From Gadus chalcogrammus (taxonomy: Eukaryota > Chordata > Actinopteri > Gadiformes > Gadidae), in assembly GCF_026213295.1 (NCBI RefSeq), contig NC_079426.1, positions 13,426,591 through 13,490,590 of the forward strand: a DNA stretch of 64,000 bases, given 5' to 3'. The position numbers and the translations under genes are program-made. A model generated the notes under the pieces. That model saw nothing but the letters and a program-made list of their open reading frames with translations, was not told the DNA's origin and did not search any database. Shown here piece after piece: positions 1 through 11,771 of this stretch. The first letter of the stretch is position 1. Each line of letters opens with the position of its first letter.

Positions 1-406
1 GGGAGGGGCAGTGGTGTTCGGGGTCTTTAAATAACTACAGCCCTCTCCAAACTCTCCCACCCACTCCCTACCATCTCACCGCACACAACCCCGTCCCCCC
101 CACACCCTGGGTTAAGAGTGACACTCTTGTGTACAAAGACTTTGCAGGGGTTGTTTTAGCGGAAACCCGATCAGAACATGAAGAAGTTACCGAAATAATC
201 AAAGACCGGTTGGTTTGTGATTACAAGACAGACAAGTAACGACGGTGGCACTGAACCAGGAAGGACATGCTTTGAATATAGTGTATATGAGTCTCTCATC
301 AGATGGGTCTTTGCATTTAATGTATGTGTACAATCGTGTGACATAAGGTGTCATGAGTCACTAATTGCATGCTAATCTTTCAGCTTCTCTCCATTGCAAA
401 GACTAG

Positions 407-579
<173 letters not shown>

Positions 580-801
580 TAGAAGAGTTTCAACTATGAG
601 GTGTGTGCATTGCGTGTCTGTCTCAAACCTGTAAAACATATTGGCCACTTAAGTGTGCTAATGTTGTGCGTTGCGTGCTCTTCTAACAGCGCTGTCTGCT
701 CGCTCCTTTGCTATTATAAGCAACATCCGTCTGAACGTAACAAATAGACAACTAGTGTAAATATTGTGGTTTCCCTGTCATTCCCTAGAAGATATTCATG
801 C

Positions 802-813
802 ATGTGTGTGTTG

Positions 814-858
<45 letters not shown>

Positions 859-875
859 GTGTGTGTGTGTGTTGT

Positions 876-927
<52 letters not shown>

Positions 928-965
928 TGTGTTCGCTGTGTGTGTGTGTGTGTGTATGTGTTGCT
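802..965. repeat. (GT)n microsatellite, imperfect
   Basis: GT runs broken by TTG, GTGG and TTCGC interruptions, about 430 bases from the previous (CA)n tract on the opposite strand sense. Confidence 0.96.
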
Positions 966-1137
966 TTCTGTATCTGTGTGTGTTTGGCTGAGGGGTCAGG
1001 AGGTGATTACAAAGCTATGCCAACCAATGCCTAGGTGCCGACCCTGGGCGTAGCATAGGGTTATGTGTGCGTGCGTCTGTCTGTGTGCGTCTGTTTTTAG
1101 AGAGGGTTCGGTGCTCGGTGGTGATGGTGGGGGGAGG

Positions 1138-1328
1138 GGAATTGTCTTGGACAACACGCCTCTTGTCTCTCTTGGCGATGGCTTCCCCTGGGAACCGAGC
1201 CAGGTCCAACCTCTCATCCCCCGGGACCTCCACCTTCTCCCCCCTGCCCTCAAACTCCACCACCTTCTCCACTCTCTCTTCCTCCTCCTCCTCATGGACC
1301 TTCACCACCACCTGCTCCTCCGCCCCAT
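1138..1328 (-). CDS. Candidate coding block of unknown identity inside col13a1 intron 2
   Basis: A minus-strand open frame preceded by an acceptor-like TACTGCAG. It encodes an acidic/basic stretch: GAEEQVVVKVHEEEEEERVE, then KVVEFEGRGEKVEVPGDERL, then DLARFPGEAIAKRDKRRVVQ. Third codon positions are strongly G/C, and the frame stays open to a stop near 1015, running through CA-rich repeat DNA at its end. It has no Gly-X-Y character, so it is not an obvious col13a1 exon. No convincing donor follows, so it would be a terminal exon or a fragment. I do not recognise the protein. It could be an unrelated small gene nested in the intron, a decayed retrocopy, or a chance open frame in GGA/GTG-rich DNA. 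Confidence 0.25.
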
Positions 1329-2825
1329 CTGCAGTAGATGTCCAGAGAACCAGCTGCTTGGCTCTTCTTAAAGCCCTCTGGTCAATAGAATTACACGTGA
1401 ATGAGTTATTTTAAATTCAATACATCTACTGACAGTTGCCTAAAGGAACAGCACTACAGGAAACCAACAAATATATCCCCCCCCGGCTTTCTTTTCTTCT
1501 CTTTCACTTTCACCTTCTATCCAGCAAGGAAATAGTCCAGCAGATCCGATCCGGCCTTAGGTTTGAGGCGTGAGCTCACCTCCTTCTACTCTTCAAATCT
1601 CTTGTCTTCACTTTCCCTGGCCTCGTCTTCCGCTCTCACGCTGTATCAACCTGGTTTCCTTAAACACATGACTTCATGATTTATCCGGTTCGATGATGAT
1701 GTTGATGATGAGGATGGTGATGATTTTGTGATGCAGCTTTGTGCTTTACTCGGGTTGTTGTTGCAACTGTTTCTGTTGACACGCTACTGGCAGGTTGCTA
1801 AACATCACCGGTGACCGGCCCCCCGGACGGGGGTCAGCAATGCTTCTCACGCATTCACAGCCGTAAATCCTCTGGCTTAATATACACATATGGCATCCTC
1901 AAAACACACTTAACCAATGACCCCGAGCACGGCACCTAACACGCATCACAACAAACGCCAACAATGCCACATGACAAACCGCATCACACAACAACGTACA
2001 ACGCTCAACAAGACAACGTCTGACGCACAAACTATGTGAGAATACAGAGCAAGAAACAACCGCAACACACACCCCACACCATGTCTTCCAACATGGCCGA
2101 TCCACATGGTCCGGGAAAGCACGCTTTATGCAGCTCACACGTTAGCAAACACATGAACTCACCTCATGTCTTTCCCTTCAGTGTTAACAAGTAGAAAATA
2201 CTCCCCCATGTTTCGTGTTATGGTTCTGTGGTGGGGTGGTGCCACTCACAAATGAGGAAACTAAATATTGTTTGCTTCAAGTCGTGTTATTTAACCACAC
2301 AACATGGGACAACACAAGCCATTTCCCTGCCAACAGAAACAAGCGTGCTTTGAACAACCAGAAGGGGGTAATCAGGGGGTCATTCGTATTCTGGGAGCAA
2401 TATATCTTGGTAAAAACTAATTAAAGCCGAACTAACATCATTTAAAACGGGAACCTGAGTGGACAGGCATTCAGATTTCAACACATCCAGGCAACTAATC
2501 GCCTGTTTTGATACAGGGGGTCACGTAGTGCGGTCACACACAGGCCTCGCATTCATAAATACCCAGACTGGGATACGCGGAGAACGAGTCGGCTCACTCT
2601 GCTGTATGAAGCACGGCACTGTTGCTCTACCATTCCCCCTCTCTCTCCTGGACATAAAACACACATAAATGTACATGTACATGTATCTCAGGCCTTTGTC
2701 TAGCCCAATTGACTCACTTAATCGTCACTTAGGAAGACATTTAAGCAAATAAATTAGCTTTGGCGGAGTGCCAGGGTGTCCTTTGCTGCTGGCAGCTCTG
2801 ACGCAACACTTTCCACCGTTCCTCT

Positions 2826-2874
2826 CACACACACCACACACACACACACACACCACACACACACCACACACACA

Positions 2875-2914
<40 letters not shown>

Positions 2915-2954
2915 ACACACACACACACCACACACAACACACACACACACACAC
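2826..2954. repeat. (CA)n microsatellite with CCA interruptions
   Basis: CA runs separated by regularly occurring ACCAC joints, giving a semi-regular higher-order pattern. Confidence 0.96.
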
Positions 2955-5521
2955 CCTGCTTAACCAAACAGGCTGACAGGGGACAAACAGAGGGCAACCT
3001 GGCGATGAAATGTGGTGTGGCCCTCCTGGTACCTGCATACCTGTTGGCATGTGGCTTGTGTGTGTATTTTACAAAAATCAATAAACATATGAAAACAAAC
3101 AAGTTATTTAGAAATTGTACCACAGACCATATTTCTGTGTTGCCCTCTGGAAAGTATTGCGGTAGTACACCAAACCATTTATTTGAGTGATTTAAGAGAG
3201 AACTCCGTTTTGCAGGACTGTAAGCGGTCAATTGTTTTGGAAGGTAAACATATTACCATGGAGAAACACATTATATATCACTCACTCTTTCAGCTGCTGC
3301 ATTGATTCTGGTTGTAAAAAACTGAGAAATAAATGTATTTAATATCAACAGCGGGTGTTTCTAAAGTCTGTGTTCACCGCATCGCAGTGTTGATTACCAG
3401 GTGCATTAACACCCGTCCGACTTGCCATTGGTCTGCAACATGGTCGCCATGGTTTCAAACGAACACAGCAGTCCCATGGTTGCAGTACTTGTTGATTGGA
3501 AGCGGCTAGGTGGGGCACCGTGATTGGTTTCTTTCTGTAGCATATCCCACAATGCAATGCAGCATTTTTCTGAGCTCCTGTCTTGAATTTGACACATTCT
3601 TCAGGTGTTTTCTAAATTTGATTCTGTTATTAGCAGTTATCATCAACCTATTTAGTTGATAATGTGGATACATTTTTATGTAATATTAGTAATAATATAT
3701 ATCTTTTATAACAATGCAAAATCAATGATTTCACCAGATAAACACATAGTGCAATAGTATGAATCATTCCCAGTATCTTACTTAACATCACTTCCTGATC
3801 TGGAGTCGTGATAGAAGTGGGACAAACCCCAACCGCCACACACTGAATGACTACAGAATACTAGCATGTAAGAGTGACATTTTCAACCACAACCCCAAAT
3901 GCTCTTATTTTACAACTGTCGAAAACAGAAATGAACAAAGGGCGAGTGAACGGCAGTAAAAGACATGGAACCATCTGGAAGGGTCTGCAGTTAAAAGCCC
4001 TCACACCTGTGGTAGCGGGGGTAGGAGGGGCTTGGCTGCCTTAATAGGCGCTCATGGGAGGACGTTAGAAGACAATGACGCTGCCGACAGGGCCAATTAG
4101 CACTAATGTGTGGACACTAGCCCCAGCCCCTTGTTCACACAGAGACCCATAGGGTTGGGGTGGTGGGGGAGGTGGAGGTGGAGGTGCTTGACATACACCC
4201 ACACACACACATAGGCTTAATACCGAACACCTGGTGGTTGTAGCAGTCAAACAGGTGGCTTCAGTTGCTGCTGTAGCGAGCAGTTCAGTGTTCTCGAACG
4301 CGTCTGACAAACTGCTGAGAGGAGCTTCTCATCTGCTGCTCTACAGCTCTCCCGAGAAACCCTCCCTCCGTCTGCTTTTAAAGAGACAGTGTTCCCTCTG
4401 TGGGGTTTGGTATCGTATGAGGCAGGATGGCCATTCTTCTGCTATGGGTAGATACTGTGGTCCCACAAATACACATTTTCTTGTTAAACTAAACTTTGGC
4501 CAAGATCACCTGATTATCATCCATCTGCTCCTGTCTTAGAATGGAGAACGATATGTCCACCTTTCTCTTTCTTATTTGTCCCAGTACGACACAAACACAG
4601 CATCGGATCCCATGCATCATTTCATGTCGTTCCACCATTATGGAGAAATGGCTGAATGCTAGCGACCCCGTCTTAACACTCGCGCCGTCGCAGCGCGAGT
4701 CCCAGAATACCTCTGTGTGACACCCCACCGCTGGTACTGTCCTGTCCCTGTGTGACATCAAACCGGCCCGCGCTGCCAGCGGACCTTGAAATGACACCCT
4801 CCACTTGTGGAGCCGGCGCCAGTCGCGGGCCACTGGGTGCAGGGAGAAGGCCCTACTGGGCACGCTCAGACCAGAGCGCCTGCGTCGCTAGGTGGACGCT
4901 CAAATAAATAAATACCCTTCTCTCAGATCTATCTGAGAGGCGTCACGGAGAGGTTGATTTAGAACCATTATAAATAAGTTGAGAGGACGTATCAACACAT
5001 CTCTGCCTCCGATAACCTCCACATTTAAAGAGCGATGACACCCTAAACCCCCACTTATGTTTGATGCATTATATTTTCAGCAGTCTATTTTTGCTTTGAT
5101 CTCGACAAGTGAGTGTAATAAATAATATACTGATAAATGAAGATTGTTAATATTGACAAAGAAAACTCAATAAATAAATAAGGAATAAATAAAAACCGAT
5201 GACATCACAGCGTACCTAAGACTCCCAGCCCTCACACACAATAAAACACGGCGTTATTGAAACATTCACGGACAGGGGGCCTTGGTGAGCCCTCGTTGTG
5301 GGGGTCTTAAGAGCTGAAGCAGGGGCTTTGGGTAAGCAGGAGTGGCGCTATCTCCACTCCCAATCTCCTGCCGCCCTCTGGCATCGCCTTCGTTAAGCAC
5401 AACAACATCTTAATCTGACCATGCGCACGCTCACACACAAAACACCCACTTAATGACACCAAAAGCAGGATTCGGCCAGCCGAGGATATTAGTTGGTGGA
5501 GCCCTCAGGGTTCCACCTGAG

Positions 5522-5666
<145 letters not shown>

Positions 5667-5678
5667 GGCAGCTCTTAC

Positions 5679-5748
5679 CTGGAGGACAGAGGCAGTTGTG
5701 GGGCACATCGCGGGCCTGCCGTGTCTTGGGCAGCCGAGCTGCGAGTTT
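5679..5748 (-). CDS. col13a1: Collagen alpha-1(XIII) chain, coding exon 2 (juxtamembrane/shedding region)
   Basis: A 70-nt exon with a pyrimidine-rich acceptor (CTTTTCTATCAG) and a strong donor (CTCCAG|GTAAGAG). It enters in phase 0 from exon 1 and ends on the first base of a split Gly codon, as expected for a collagen gene. The peptide KLAARLPKTRQARDVPHNCL continues with CPP(G). It matches human COL13A1 '[24 protein letters not shown]' in position and layout: a basic cleavage region followed by Cys-x-Cys-Pro-Pro-Gly. R-Q-A-R fits the minimal RXXR furin pattern, consistent with the known ectodomain shedding of collagen XIII. A (CA)n tract in the transcript begins about 16 nt past the donor. 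Intron 1 is 4577 nt. The next, Gly-X-Y encoding exons are not visible in the window. Confidence 0.85.
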
Positions 5749-6756
5749 CTGATAGAAAAGGGAGAAGAAGAGTGGAAATGTTAGAATGCAAGGATCTGAA
5801 ATCCTTTCCCCTGAAACAGTAAACAATTAAAAGTATTTAGAAGTGAATAAACTAGCATTTTCCTGTACAAATTTCCTGCCACTGATCAATCTCCTTTGCT
5901 AACCAATGATAAGTGTGTTCGTTTCTATCATTTTTATTAGTGTATTTTTAGACCATGCCATAAAACTTTCAATGTGTATAAATCCATGCCAGTGCGCATA
6001 CAACCTCTAAAATTGTACACAGAAGACAGAAAAGTAAAATCCAATATGAACTGTTTAACACTGGCCCTGGAAACCCAATTTAGCCTTTATCAAGGTCTTA
6101 ATACTGGACACAAGTCCTTACTAAATCAACGAAAAGGGTCAATGCCAGCGATTTGATCCCACCGCCAGGACATGAATACCGGTTCATTCTCAGCGGGATG
6201 CCAGCCCCAACCAGAGCAGTGACCGCAGTGTGAGCTGTTTGGAGGCGGCCACAGACAGGTGCAGGAGGGGATGTTATGGAGACAGGGTTCAGGGTTCTTG
6301 GTAGAGACGGTCAGGCCCAAAGTGTCCCCCAGGAACGCAACCACAGATCCAACAGCAGTTGAACAACGCATCACACTCCAAATAAAGGATCCGTAGAGAG
6401 ACAGAGTGTGCTCTCAACATGATAGTTAAATGTGGGCGCATACCTGGTGTGTAACCAATCACTGACTGCATCCAATGAGAATCGCTTTACACCTACGTTA
6501 TTTAATCGGTTCTGAGCTTCTTGTATATTTTTCTTGACGTTTCCATGAAGGATAGAAAGAAATAGGGAAATCAAATATTGTAAGTCTAGGATGGAAGGAA
6601 ACACCAAATGTACAAATATCAACTGGGTGAATAAATAAATGGAGACTTCATTTTTTTCCCAGAATCCTTCCGGGAAGAAAGGACCAATAACCGTGACATC
6701 CAACCCACCAGAACCATTGTTAGAAACGGCAGACTCAAAACCAACCTGGAATCTCT

Positions 6757-6804
6757 CTCATCCTCTCTCTCACACACTTCCTCTGTCTCTCTCCCTCTCA
6801 CACA

Positions 6805-6841
<37 letters not shown>

Positions 6842-6857
6842 TCACACACTACCTCTT

Positions 6858-6921
<64 letters not shown>

Positions 6922-6926
6922 TCTCA
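6757..6926. repeat. (CT)n-rich microsatellite cluster
   Basis: CT runs interspersed with CACACA and TCCCTCTCACACACT motifs; the latter recurs three times before the pure tract. Confidence 0.93.
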
Positions 6927-8340
6927 CCCATTTCTCTGAGAGCTCTGTGTGTGTTATTCACCATGAGTTCCAGGAATGTATTTGGTGTATACTGGAAGGG
7001 CCTGCATGGCGGCTGGGGAAGTGTTTAGTGGAGACCGGTCCTGCGAGACCGAGAGCTGCTGCATTACTCTGCGGTAGTGGTGGACGTCTAAAATGGCCCC
7101 TGGCTCGACCCGAAGTCAAACAACAGCTGAGGTGGCAACCGCCCTCCCCCCACCGACCCCACCCCACCCCACCCAGACAAGGTGACAGAGATAAGGGGGT
7201 ACACTGAAAGAGGAAAGAAGACGAGAGTCCGTCCATCCCAGCCGGATCAACCTGTAAATAAGCAGCCCCTTCAAAGGGCGGTGCATCAAGAACGAAGGTC
7301 CCTCAAATGATCAGCCCTGAAGCGGCGAGTAATCATTATAAATACGGACGGCAGCCTTCTATGGGACAGCCGTTGATGATTCAGACGGTGAGTTACCCCG
7401 AGTGCATGAATGGTGACATCACCACTGGCATGCACAGCGGCCTTGATGGTTAGGGGTGGGTGAAGGGGTAGCTCCACCGTACAGTACCCATAGAGAGAGC
7501 TAGGGGGTGGGGGGGCCTGGGATGGTAAGAGCATTCCCCGCCTCTCCGCCTCCCCCACTTTAATGGTAACCCGATGCGGGAGGTTTTGATGTGGTTTAAA
7601 CGTGCTATTTCAGGAGTATGACAGTGGCTTTCACAATCCCCTCATCAGATTAGCTTGAAGATCCCTAATATGCTGCCCTACCCCCCCTAGCCCCCTACCT
7701 CACCCCCCCCCCCCTACTCCATTGCGTTTGTAGTGCACTTAAGAGTTTTAAGCACTGTGCCCGACCGACCCGTGGCTGTTTAGAAGTCCTACTTAGAATT
7801 AATCGTTGAGTGGTCTGCGGACCTGTTTGAAGGCCTTCCGTCAGGAGCACCGAGCCGACCCATCGATCGGCTCGATGCAGGGCCGGCCGATCTGCTGTAT
7901 GCCAGCGCTTGTGATGAAGGAAGCCCCTGTGTGTCGTGCGCTCATTGTAAACGCCGTCATGCCGCGGCCACTTGAAGGTCACGTTGCGGAGCCCTGAGGT
8001 CATGTACACAAAGGGCTTGTGAAACAGAGACCGAGGTACTTAAGGAATTCCAGCGCTGCTAAATTTGGATGTCGGGGGGCTTAACGCAAAACATCTACAA
8101 TCCGCGACAGCGTTTGAACTAGTGGAGGAGCGGCAGAGGTATCGGGGATTTGAACCCTACCAGGCTATTAAAAGACCTATTGATTCCTTGGAAAATGTCA
8201 ACAATAAGAAGATCCTATGCTTTGGATCATTCACATGTAGGAGATAAACGAGGAGCCGTTTGATTTCACACATTCTTTATACGTAAAGCCATGCCAGATG
8301 CCTATAATGGGAAACTAATTATATTACAAAACCATATTCT

Positions 8341-8515
8341 GGGAGGGGCAGTGGCTCATCCCGCTAGTGCGCTCACCAGGAAGGCAACGTACCTGTTAGT
8401 GACCCAGGTTTGTATCTATACACTTAAGCTCATTCCCTCTCTCTATTTAAAGTTCCTGTATATTTTCACTGTCCTGTCAGTGAAAGATGGACGACATTTA
8501 TAAAAAAAAAAAAGT
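8341..8515 (+). mobile_element. Degenerate tRNA-derived SINE copy
   Basis: The A-box-like GTGGCTCATCCCGCTAGTGC and B-box-like GGTTTGTATC lie about 45 bases apart. They are followed by CATTCCCTCTCTCT, CACTGTCCTGTCAGTGAAAG and an A-rich tail, the layout of the fish SINE that also appears at 42967. It is diverged, so family assignment is tentative. Confidence 0.5.
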
Positions 8516-8780
8516 ATTTAGCAGACCAAAAAAAAAACACTGTACTGTTGAGATGATTCATCCCAACAATATTTTTGTTTTTAAGAGCTCAGGGAATGGC
8601 AATGAAGAAGTTCTGAGAGTTGTGCCGAGAAGTTGTGATTAAGAATTCTTCCCTCTTGACCAAATGATTCCACCAGGCAGAAAGCAAGACTTCTGGTGCA
8701 TCTATCTGAGAGCGAAGAAGAGACCATTCTCTTCGCAACGTCCTCCTGACTCGTCCTCCTGAGTGTGCTCTGACAGAGCG

Positions 8781-8954
<174 letters not shown>

Positions 8955-10325
8955 TTCATTCTGCAGGGTGCTATTGCAAGTTATTCCAGAGCTGAAAAAT
9001 GCATTTGTCTGCATATTCCACCAAATGGTACAGTGTTTCCCACTAGTGTTTCTTGGGCATGCGTGCCTGCTTTTATTGTTCAACCCCGAGGCCTGTGCAA
9101 GCGTGCTGAGGTATCTGTCACTGAGAGCGGGGGGGGCCACCCAAACGCAGGCCGCAGGCTGTACGGGGCTGAGGGGTCTAGGGGGGACTGCAGGGACCTG
9201 GGTGACGAAACCATGACCGGGGGAGGCTGTATTTCTCCCCTTTCCACACCTCAGAGTCGGGCCGCTGCGCTGCACACACAGCTCCTGCTCTGGAAAATGC
9301 ACAGCCGGTTCCCTGGCCATAGAGAGGGCCTATGGAGGGCTTGTTGTGAATTCTCTCTTTTAAAAGCATGAGCAACATTAAAGGATCCGGGTAGAAAATT
9401 TGGATTTCATGGAAACTGTACATTTCAGATTCTTGGTTGATGCGATAAGTTGATGGCATTTATTTACCCGTAAGACCTTATTTAGGGTGAAAGCCTAAAC
9501 CTCCATTTCCATCAGTGTCTAACATCTGACAGAGTACAGAGTTGTGACCACATGCAAACTGTTGCAAAATGTACATATAAACGCTTATATAATAGGTTTA
9601 CTTTTGCCAATTGGACTGACATGATTGTCTGTTTTAATTAATTATTATCGAGTCAATGTATGAGATTCGTTATGTTATTTTATTACCAATCTCCCCCGCG
9701 TGTAGACCGACGTTTAATATTAAAAAGGTAAGATCGTAACGGTATTTTTATTGCATGGAGTGGACTAACGCTTACAGCTCCTCTTAATATTAGGAGATGC
9801 CCAAAGTGAAAGTGGAGGTGACTCAAAAGGTTGTGTCAAAGCAAACAAAAGGAAAGGAAAATAGGCTGCCTACGGACTTCAATCACCGTGGAAGAGGTTG
9901 TTAGTGTAGCTGTGGAAGTGGTCAATTAAAGGGCAAACCGGGGCCAAACAACTGTTTTACACAACAGATGGTAAAGGAGAGTGCGACTCAGGGTTATACC
10001 GGCTACAAAGTAATGTAAATTGAGTGGATCTGAAAACGCAATGTGTTGTTAAGGAGGAGACATCGTGCAGGTGTCCCTAAAGTAAGAATGCATTTCTCGC
10101 TTTGTGTGTGAGCCTTATTGGTCATATAAAAATGCACCATGTCAACTGCATGGGGTTCTAATGCCAGTTAACTTTTTTTTTTTTTTTTAAGTCAAGACTT
10201 AAAAAAAAGGTCTTGACGAGAGTGCATGAAGTAACCTATTGCAAATTTTATCATCAAAGTTGCACCTCGTGTGGCCAAGCATTTAATAAGTAGCATAGTA
10301 CATCTTTGCGACCATCGGCGCTTAC

Positions 10326-10628
10326 CTCTTCCAGAATCCGGTCAAGACGGGCCAGGATAACGGGTTCCACCTGCTCCGAGGACATCCATGCGGTGACCTG
10401 CGAGTCCCGCTGCTGCTCCAGGCTGAATATCCGTGACTGCAATTCCGACGTCCGCAGAAAGACCGCCATGCAAACTCCCAGAGACAAGAGGCTTAAAATT
10501 ATACAAATTGTCAGGCCGGCAAAATCTCCAAAGTTTCTCCAAAGCGGCTTCTTGCAAGCGTCCTTGTCGTCACAAGTCCTCCGCACTTTGGGGTGACCGG
10601 TAGCTCTCCACTGTTGTTCCTCTTCCAT
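10326..10628 (-). CDS. col13a1: Collagen alpha-1(XIII) chain, coding exon 1 (N-terminal transmembrane region)
   Basis: First coding exon of a type II membrane collagen, which sits at cell-matrix adhesions and neuromuscular junctions. The ATG at 10628 opens 101 codons that end exactly at a good donor (GAAGAG|GTAAG), phase 0. Residues 1-34 are a charged cytosolic tail without a signal peptide. Residues about 36-58 (FAGLTICIILSLLSLGVCMA...) form the membrane anchor. Residues 59-101 are an amphipathic coiled coil. The order 'FLRTSELQSRI...LEQQRD' then 'EPVILARLDRILEE' parallels human COL13A1 'FRTAELQARV...LEAERG' and 'METAILGRVNQLLDE' as I remember it; COL23A1 and COL25A1 fit less well. The first Met after the upstream GA-rich leader was chosen as start. 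The partner exon is at 5679-5748 and the rest of the gene lies beyond the left edge. What is seen: topology and splice site. What is inferred: paralogue identity. Confidence 0.87.
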
Positions 10629-11030
10629 TTTTCATGCAGACCTACTTTAACTTTAATATGTTTTTTCCCCCACAATGAAATCCAAATATGAATCAAGAAG
10701 ATAAAAAAAGACCACTTTTGGTAGGCTACTTAAGGTCTTGCAGCTGTCCTCCTTTCAAACTTTTTCTTGCTTGATATTCTCAAATAAGTATTTATAACAA
10801 AATCAAAACACGACTCATTCCTGTGGTGTTTGGCATCGTTCAAGTCGGTTAAGCAACAAAACCGAGAATAACAAAACCCAAGTCAACTCTCAACTTCACT
10901 TTGCACCAAGTTTCAGCCGAGCCATCTGATGGTGCTGTCCGAGCGGTGTAGCTGCAGCTCTCTCTCTCTCTGTCCCTGTGTACTGGCGGATCAGCCGTCA
11001 GTGCGTGCGCTGAAATCTGAGCCCCTCTCT

Positions 11031-11087
<57 letters not shown>

Positions 11088-11340
11088 CTCTGGAGCGGTT
11101 ATACACTATGCGCCTTTGCTAGGCTGCTGCGCAAGTGCACGCTCCTCCTATGACTCGGGTTAGGCTAAATGTTGGGGCGGTAGGATAGGTTAGGGATTCA
11201 GCGGCGGCGACGGCGTTGCCCCCTTTGATCCGTGCGCATCCGCGAGGGATATTTTTAGGGCGAGCGCTGCCAGTATGCAGAGTAGCCGCGCGCCGCACGA
11301 GCGATTTTGCAGTCTGAAGTATTTCTGCCCTTCTTTTCAG
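10629..11340 (-). promoter_or_regulatory. col13a1: Putative col13a1 5' leader and promoter region
   Basis: Sequence directly upstream of the col13a1 ATG. From about 11150 to 11320 it is CpG-dense (gcggcggcgacggcg, ccgcgcgccgcacgagcg), like a small promoter island. A TATA-like TATAAC on the minus strand lies at 11098-11103. Between island and ATG are two (GA)n tracts on the transcript strand (10959-10978 and 11026-11085). No TSS can be fixed from sequence alone, so assignment as promoter rests on position and base composition. Confidence 0.45.
10959..11085. repeat. Two (CT)n tracts in the col13a1 leader
   Basis: A short tract at 10959-10978 and a longer one at 11026-11085; both read (GA)n in the col13a1 transcript if transcribed. 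Confidence 0.92.
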
Positions 11341-11570
11341 CCCCGATCCATGAGGGAAAATACATAAACATATCTGAAAATAAAGTTACACGCTGGGTTG
11401 TATTTAGAGTAGTTAGAAGCAACTTTACAAACTTTTTTTATTGAACTTATTTTGCCAGATTTAGTATGTATATTCATATTCTTTGAAGTTTACTTAATAT
11501 AATTATCTTAAAGCATTAATCTTGAATCACTCATAGTGATTACATTAACATAGGCATACAAAATAGAGAG

Positions 11571-11771
<201 letters not shown>

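Noticed and set aside
1..14. GGGAGGGGCAGTGG repeated exactly at 8341-8354
   Set aside because: Suggested a second SINE head, but the following sequence differs and has no B box.
8147..8160. B-box-like GGTTCAAATCC on the minus strand
   Set aside because: No A box at the expected distance and no tRNA fold.
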